Positions 60,386 to 64,000 of a stretch of 64,000 bases of DNA are shown in pieces. Every line of letters starts with the position of its first letter. The stretch's first letter is position 1. The translations under genes and the position numbers were made by a program. A model generated the notes under the pieces. That model saw nothing but the letters and a program-made list of their open reading frames with translations, was not told the origin of the DNA and did not search any database. Location of the stretch: the NCBI RefSeq assembly GCF_965204125.1, contig NZ_OZ241968.1:2790001-2854000 (forward strand). Reading direction: 5' to 3'. This stretch comes from Poriferisodalis sp965204125. Lineage in GTDB: Bacteria; Actinomycetota; Acidimicrobiia; Acidimicrobiales; Poriferisodalaceae.

Positions 60386-62761
60386 TCAGTCGTAGATGAA
60401 GCCGAGTTCGGCGGGGGGCGGCAGCTCACCGCCGATGTGGCCATCGGTGCGGAGGCTCTGGATCTGGTCCGGGCCGAGGCCGGCTACCTCGGCGAAGACC
60501 TGGTCTGTGTGTTGATCGAAGAGCGGGGAGGGGCCGGCTTGGGTTGGGCGGGCTCCATCCAGAGTGAACGGTGACGCGATGTGGCGCATAGGGCCGGTGA
60601 CTGAGTGATCGACTATTTCGATCCGGTCGGCCACTGGCTGATGGCCGGGTGCGGTCCACGGGTCCCAGCAGAACTCTGTGCGGGCACCGGTGGAGTGCAG
60701 TGCTGTTTGCAGGTCTGCTCGAGTTCGGGCCGGCTTGCCGCCATTGCTCTCGATTTCGTCGACCAGGCCCTCGATCACGTTGACGGCGTTGGGCCCTAGT
60801 GACGGATCGTGAGCATCGCTGTCGGCGATGACGGCTAGGTAGCCGTCTGTGCCTTTTATGAAGCCGCTCCAGGCGGTGTTGGGTTCTCGGTTGCCCATGC
60901 GGCCTATGTCTCGGTTTGCTGTTGAGGCGAGTACGAGTGCTTCGCCGCTGTGCTGCCAGGTTCCTTCCTGCTGGGAGACGTCGATCTCGATGCCGTGGCC
61001 GGTGTGCTCGGCGTGGTGCAGGCCGCTGAGGAGGGCGAATCCGGCGGTGATGCCGGCGATGGGGTCGGGGAAGTAGATGTTGGAGATGCGGGCGCCCTCG
61101 TGCTCGTAGCCCTGCCGCTGACCCATCCCGCCCATGGCCTCGATGATCGAGCCGAATCCCACAGCGCCCGCATAGGGGCCGTCGACACCGAACGCGGGCA
61201 TGCGCACCAGCACGATGCGTGGGTTGACCTCGGCCAGCGTCTCGAAGTCGAGCCCGAGCTGGGGCAGCACGTGGGCCGAGAAGTTGGCGACCAGCGCGTC
61301 GCAGTTGCGCACCAGCTCCATGAAGGCGGCGCGGCCCTCGGGCGTGGCGAGCGTGACGACGCAGTCGCGCTTGCCCTTGTTGACGGCGTTGAAATGCCCG
61401 CCCGCCTCGTAGAAGCGGTTGTCGTGCACGAGGTGTTCGAGGCCGGGTGCCATGCCGTGGTCGTATGGCCGCTGGGTGCGGAAGCCGTCGAACGGGTTCT
61501 GCGCCTCGATCTTGATGACGTCGATGCCGAGCGGCGTCAGCAGGTTGCCGATGTACGGCCCGGCCCAGGCGATGGTCATCTCGATCACCCGCAGCTCGCG
61601 CGCCGGTCGCAGCGCCGCTGTGGCGGCACCGGCCGGCGGGTACGGGTCAGCACCCTGATCGCTCACTCGTTGCCCCGGCACGGGCAGGCTTGGCGCGGCG
61701 AAGGGCTGGATGGGCGCCAAGGCGGTTCCCGACGAGGTCTCGACCTCGCCGAGAAAGCCGCGTTCGGTGAGATGTTCGTCTACCAGCGCGTCGAGCGGCG
61801 TCATCACCATGCCGACGGCCCAGGGCGTCTCGAGCGCGAACTGGAACAGCTCTCGCTTGGTCCGGGCGGCATACCAGGGCTCGATGACCCCGCGGATCTT
61901 GTCGATGTGGCGGGCCCGGCGGTGGCGGTGGCTCAACTCGGGATCGTCGATCCACTCGGGCATGCCGAGATGCAGGCACTGCATCTCCCAGTCGTCCCGC
62001 CGGATCGAGCCCGGGCACACGTAGCCGTCGGCGCAGCGGATTGCACCCGACGGGTAGGCAGTGGGCGGGTGCGGGCCCACCAGCGGCCGGCGGCGTTGGC
62101 AGTGCAGCGAATCGCAGTAGCAGAGCTCGACGGCGGTCAGCAGCGCCCCCAGCCACGACACATCCATGTGCGTCTCGGGCCGTCGCCGGATGAGGTGCGC
62201 GGCCCAGGCGGCAAGACCGCCTGCGCAGTACTGGGCCTGCCAGCCCGGAAGGCGCAGCGGTTCGGCACCCTCGTCGCCGTTGAAGCCCAGGAAGCCCGTG
62301 GCGGTCTGCACCAGCAGCTCGTCGGCGATGACGCCAGGGTCGTCGGCATCAGCACCCCAGGCCGTCACCGTCACGAGCTTGGGCACGCGTTCGCCCTCTG
62401 CCGCACGGGCCGCCAAACGCTCGGGATCCCACGGCCCGCCGGCAAGCCCGGCCAGCGTGTCGCTGGCGATCACCACGTCTGGCCACGACTCCTCCACGCT
62501 GTCGGCGGCGCAGTTCAGCTTCGCCGCATTCAGATGCACATACAGCGGGCTGATCTCATCGGGCCCCAGCGGGACATCGTCAACCGGTTGACTCCGTGCA
62601 GGGTCCCCGCCCGGCGGCTCCACCTTGACCACGGTGGCCCCCGCACCCGCCAGCAGCCGTCCGGCATACGGCCCTGCGATGCCGGTGGCCAGCTCCAGCA
62701 CACGCATCCCCGCGAGCGGCGGCGGCACAGTCTCGGCGGCTCCATCGGCCGGGGCAGGCAT
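60386..62761 (-). CDS. Double CaiB/BaiF (class III) CoA-transferase family protein
   Basis: A 791-residue fusion of two class III CoA-transferase domains. Both halves start with the conserved block MRVLELATGIAGPYAGRLL and RVIEMTIAWAGPYIGNLL. The C-terminal half retains the catalytic-region Asp in NIYFPDPIAGITAGFALL. The equivalent place in the N-terminal half (PGWQAQYCAGGLAAW) has no Asp, so that half is probably not catalytic. Such enzymes exchange CoA between acids, for example in racemase or carnitine-type pathways. ATG at 62761 is preferred over the longer frame to 62806. It is divergent from a polysaccharide deacetylase gene by 101 bp. Confidence 0.9.
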   Translation of the reverse strand: MPAPADGAAETVPPPLAGMRVLELATGIAGPYAGRLLAGAGATVVKVEPPGGDPARSQPVDDVPLGPDEISPLYVHLNAAKLNCAADSVEESWPDVVIASDTLAGLAGGPWDPERLAARAAEGERVPKLVTVTAWGADADDPGVIADELLVQTATGFLGFNGDEGAEPLRLPGWQAQYCAGGLAAWAAHLIRRRPETHMDVSWLGALLTAVELCYCDSLHCQRRRPLVGPHPPTAYPSGAIRCADGYVCPGSIRRDDWEMQCLHLGMPEWIDDPELSHRHRRARHIDKIRGVIEPWYAARTKRELFQFALETPWAVGMVMTPLDALVDEHLTERGFLGEVETSSGTALAPIQPFAAPSLPVPGQRVSDQGADPYPPAGAATAALRPARELRVIEMTIAWAGPYIGNLLTPLGIDVIKIEAQNPFDGFRTQRPYDHGMAPGLEHLVHDNRFYEAGGHFNAVNKGKRDCVVTLATPEGRAAFMELVRNCDALVANFSAHVLPQLGLDFETLAEVNPRIVLVRMPAFGVDGPYAGAVGFGSIIEAMGGMGQRQGYEHEGARISNIYFPDPIAGITAGFALLSGLHHAEHTGHGIEIDVSQQEGTWQHSGEALVLASTANRDIGRMGNREPNTAWSGFIKGTDGYLAVIADSDAHDPSLGPNAVNVIEGLVDEIESNGGKPARTRADLQTALHSTGARTEFCWDPWTAPGHQPVADRIEIVDHSVTGPMRHIASPFTLDGARPTQAGPSPLFDQHTDQVFAEVAGLGPDQIQSLRTDGHIGGELPPPAELGFIYD

Positions 62762-62862
62762 CGGATCACGGTACCGTCCGGCGGCCCCGGCACACCGGGC
62801 CGACATCGGGGCTGCTGTGCTTGCTGTGGCGGGCTCAGACGGGGGTTCAGTAGGGTCCGAAG

Positions 62863-63750
62863 ATGAGCTCCGAACAACCGTCCAACGGTCAGCACAACGG
62901 CGTCACCGTCTGTCTGAGCTTCGACTTCGATGCGGTCTCGATCTGGACCGGCCCCCGAGGGTCACGATCGCCCAACCTGACCGCCCGCGGCGAGTTCGCC
63001 ACCATCGGCGCGCACCGCCTGCTCGACCTGCTCGACGAGCGCAGCCTCCCGTCCACCTGGTTCATCCCCGGCCACACCATCGACACCTTCGGCGACGTGT
63101 GCGCCCGGGTGGCTTCCGACGGGCACGAGGTGGGCTACCACGGCTACTGCCACGAAGCGCCCTCGTCGAAGCGAGACGAAGCCGACGAGCGGGCCATCCT
63201 GACCCGTTCGATGGACTGCCTGGAACGGCTCGCTGGCGGGCCGCCGGTCGGGCACCGGGTGCCGGGCGGCAACTGCGGCGACCGCTGGATCAGCCTGCTC
63301 ATCGAGCACGGCTTCTCCTACGACTCCTCCATGGCCCGCAACGACTACGCGGCCACGTGGTGCCGGCTGGGCGACGTGCCCACCACCGACGGCCCGCACC
63401 AGTTCGGCGACGAGGTCGACTTGGTGCAGCTGCCGTTCGACTGGATCCTCGACGACTGGCCGTACTTCAGCTACGACGGGCCGACCGTGCAGGGGCTGCG
63501 CACGCCCGATCACGTCTACGACGTGTGGTCGGCCGAGTTCGACTACCTGAACGACCGGGTCGGCAGCGGGGTGTTCGTGCTCACCATGCACCCTCAGTGC
63601 ATCGGGCGGGGCAGCCGGATGCTGATGCTCGAGCGGCTCATCGATCACATGGCGGCGCAGCCGGGCGTGACGTTCGCCACCATGGCCCAGGTCGCCGACG
63701 ACTTCCGGGCTGCTGCCACGCCGGGGGACCGCGCCGGTCGTCGTCTGTAG
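62863..63750 (+). CDS. Polysaccharide deacetylase (NodB-like) family protein
   Basis: A 295-residue NodB-fold deacetylase. Metal and catalytic residues are visible as D21 and D23 in LSFDFDAVS and H93-x3-H97 in YHGYCHE (Gly replaces the usual Ser/Thr in the HxxxH motif). The core is followed by GHRVPGGNCGDRW and a late TMHPQCIGRGSR, typical of cytoplasmic PuuE/HpuE-like members that act on small N-acyl or cyclic amides rather than on wall polymers. No signal peptide is present, consistent with a small-molecule role. ATG at 62863. The hisC leader region follows. Confidence 0.88.
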   Translation: MSSEQPSNGQHNGVTVCLSFDFDAVSIWTGPRGSRSPNLTARGEFATIGAHRLLDLLDERSLPSTWFIPGHTIDTFGDVCARVASDGHEVGYHGYCHEAPSSKRDEADERAILTRSMDCLERLAGGPPVGHRVPGGNCGDRWISLLIEHGFSYDSSMARNDYAATWCRLGDVPTTDGPHQFGDEVDLVQLPFDWILDDWPYFSYDGPTVQGLRTPDHVYDVWSAEFDYLNDRVGSGVFVLTMHPQCIGRGSRMLMLERLIDHMAAQPGVTFATMAQVADDFRAAATPGDRAGRRL

Positions 63751-63808
63751 CCGGCGGTCTGCGGACCACAGCCAGCAGCCAGCGGGTAGCTTGCCGCCGA
63801 CACGGCGA

Positions 63809-63885
63809 CATGCTGGTGCGGCTGGCGCATGGGGGAATGCTGATGCTGGCGCATCACGAGGCAATGCTGATGCTGGCGCATCACG
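63809..63885. repeat. Tandem hairpin repeats upstream of hisC
   Basis: Two near-identical 23-bp copies with 27-bp period (63836-63858 and 63863-63885) and a degenerate copy before them (63809-63830). Each full copy contains TGATGC and GCATCA as a 6-bp stem around TGGC (63841-63856 and 63868-63883). Arms of different copies can also pair with each other, giving alternative folds. Confidence 0.85.
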
Positions 63886-63908
63886 GGAGCGGGAAGGCGA
63901 GCGCATGA
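63810..63908 (+). CDS. Putative histidine-rich leader peptide overlapping hisC
   Basis: A 32-codon frame from ATG at 63810 to TGA at 63906-63908. It encodes repeats of MLMLAHH and has 5 histidine codons among 32. Its TGA overlaps the hisC ATG in an ATGA arrangement, so the two are translationally coupled. The repeats form hairpins. It could sense histidyl-tRNA supply and control hisC, as his leader peptides do elsewhere. A weak ribosome-binding site (no clear GGAGG) and spread-out rather than consecutive His codons argue for caution. Confidence 0.4.
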   Translation: MLVRLAHGGMLMLAHHEAMLMLAHHGSGKASA

Positions 63909-64000
63909 TCGGACGACCGAGAGCGGCGGTGGAGGGCCTTCCGCAGTACAAGCCCGGCCGCTCCGCGGCTCAGGCCGAAGCCGAGCACAACCTGGTTGAG
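63905..64000 (+). CDS. hisC: Histidinol-phosphate aminotransferase HisC, N-terminal part (partial)
   Basis: The first 32 residues of a gene running off the right edge. RPRAAVEGLPQYKPGRSA and the following charged segment match the N-terminal arm of HisC, the PLP aminotransferase that converts imidazole acetol-phosphate to histidinol-phosphate. GGGAAGGCGAG upstream of the ATG is a plausible ribosome-binding site, and the start overlaps the stop of the putative leader frame. The PLP-binding domain is outside the window, so a related aminotransferase is not excluded. Confidence 0.7.
   Translation, partial: MIGRPRAAVEGLPQYKPGRSAAQAEAEHNLVE

Noticed and set aside
60950..62866. Long plus-strand open frame opposite the double CoA-transferase
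   Set aside because: No recognisable domain, skewed composition, and the minus-strand gene is well supported.

Overview
This 64 kb window is a chromosomal segment of a high-GC actinobacterium, most plausibly of the class Acidimicrobiia. That placement is inferred. It rests on uniform GC-rich coding in both directions, a fused F420-pathway FO synthase (FbiC), a deazaflavin-dependent reductase, a homologue of the mycothiol-linked protein Rv2466c, a monomeric NADP isocitrate dehydrogenase and many CoA-based degradation genes. I see no rRNA, tRNA, insertion sequence, prophage or CRISPR array. Genes are tightly packed, many starts overlap the preceding stop, and no gene-free stretch exceeds 300 bases.

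Layout. 1-3.1 kb: glycolate oxidase glcD(partial)-glcE-glcF plus a small coupled gene. 3.1-7.7 kb (minus): HxlR regulator, fbiC, an array of 32-bp hairpin repeats, then a thioredoxin/CcdA-like pair. 7.7-12.6 kb (minus): transaldolase, transketolase, FIST sensor protein. 12.7-20.9 kb: F420-type reductase, M20 amidohydrolase divergent from argG, isocitrate dehydrogenase, tricarballylate dehydrogenase-like flavoprotein and an Ldh2-type dehydrogenase. 21-27.3 kb: TfdA-like dioxygenase, FadJ-like protein, ilvE, PhnZ-like HD protein, a VapBC-type toxin-antitoxin pair and a MOSC protein. 27.4-36.9 kb: fused hydantoinase/oxoprolinase, ribH, quinone oxidoreductase, amidohydrolase, two alpha/beta hydrolases and an SDR. 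37-42.3 kb (minus): betaine/proline-type ABC transporter whose permease carries a large extra membrane module. 42.5-46.7 kb: molybdenum oxidoreductase with a fused FeS/NrfD partner. 48.3-54 kb: box pathway for aerobic benzoyl-CoA breakdown (boxB, boxC, benzoate-CoA ligase, hydrolase). 54-63.8 kb: esterase, crotonase, methyltransferase, acyl-CoA ligase, epoxide hydrolase, double CaiB protein and polysaccharide deacetylase. The window ends in the first 32 codons of a probable hisC.

Taken together the segment describes an aerobic heterotroph that takes up osmolytes and uses glycolate, aromatic acids, fatty or branched acyl-CoAs and lactams, with F420 and probably mycothiol cofactors.

The least expected signals are small. 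(1) A 32-codon reading frame directly upstream of, and overlapping, hisC is rich in histidine codons and built from tandem hairpin repeats. (2) A 67-nt coding-compatible element occurs twice, once inside boxC and once in frame just after the stop of the TfdA-like gene. (3) The last bases of three genes, including the stop, are repeated downstream of the gene. (4) The methyltransferase appears to start at CTG. These are sequence observations; their functions are inference.
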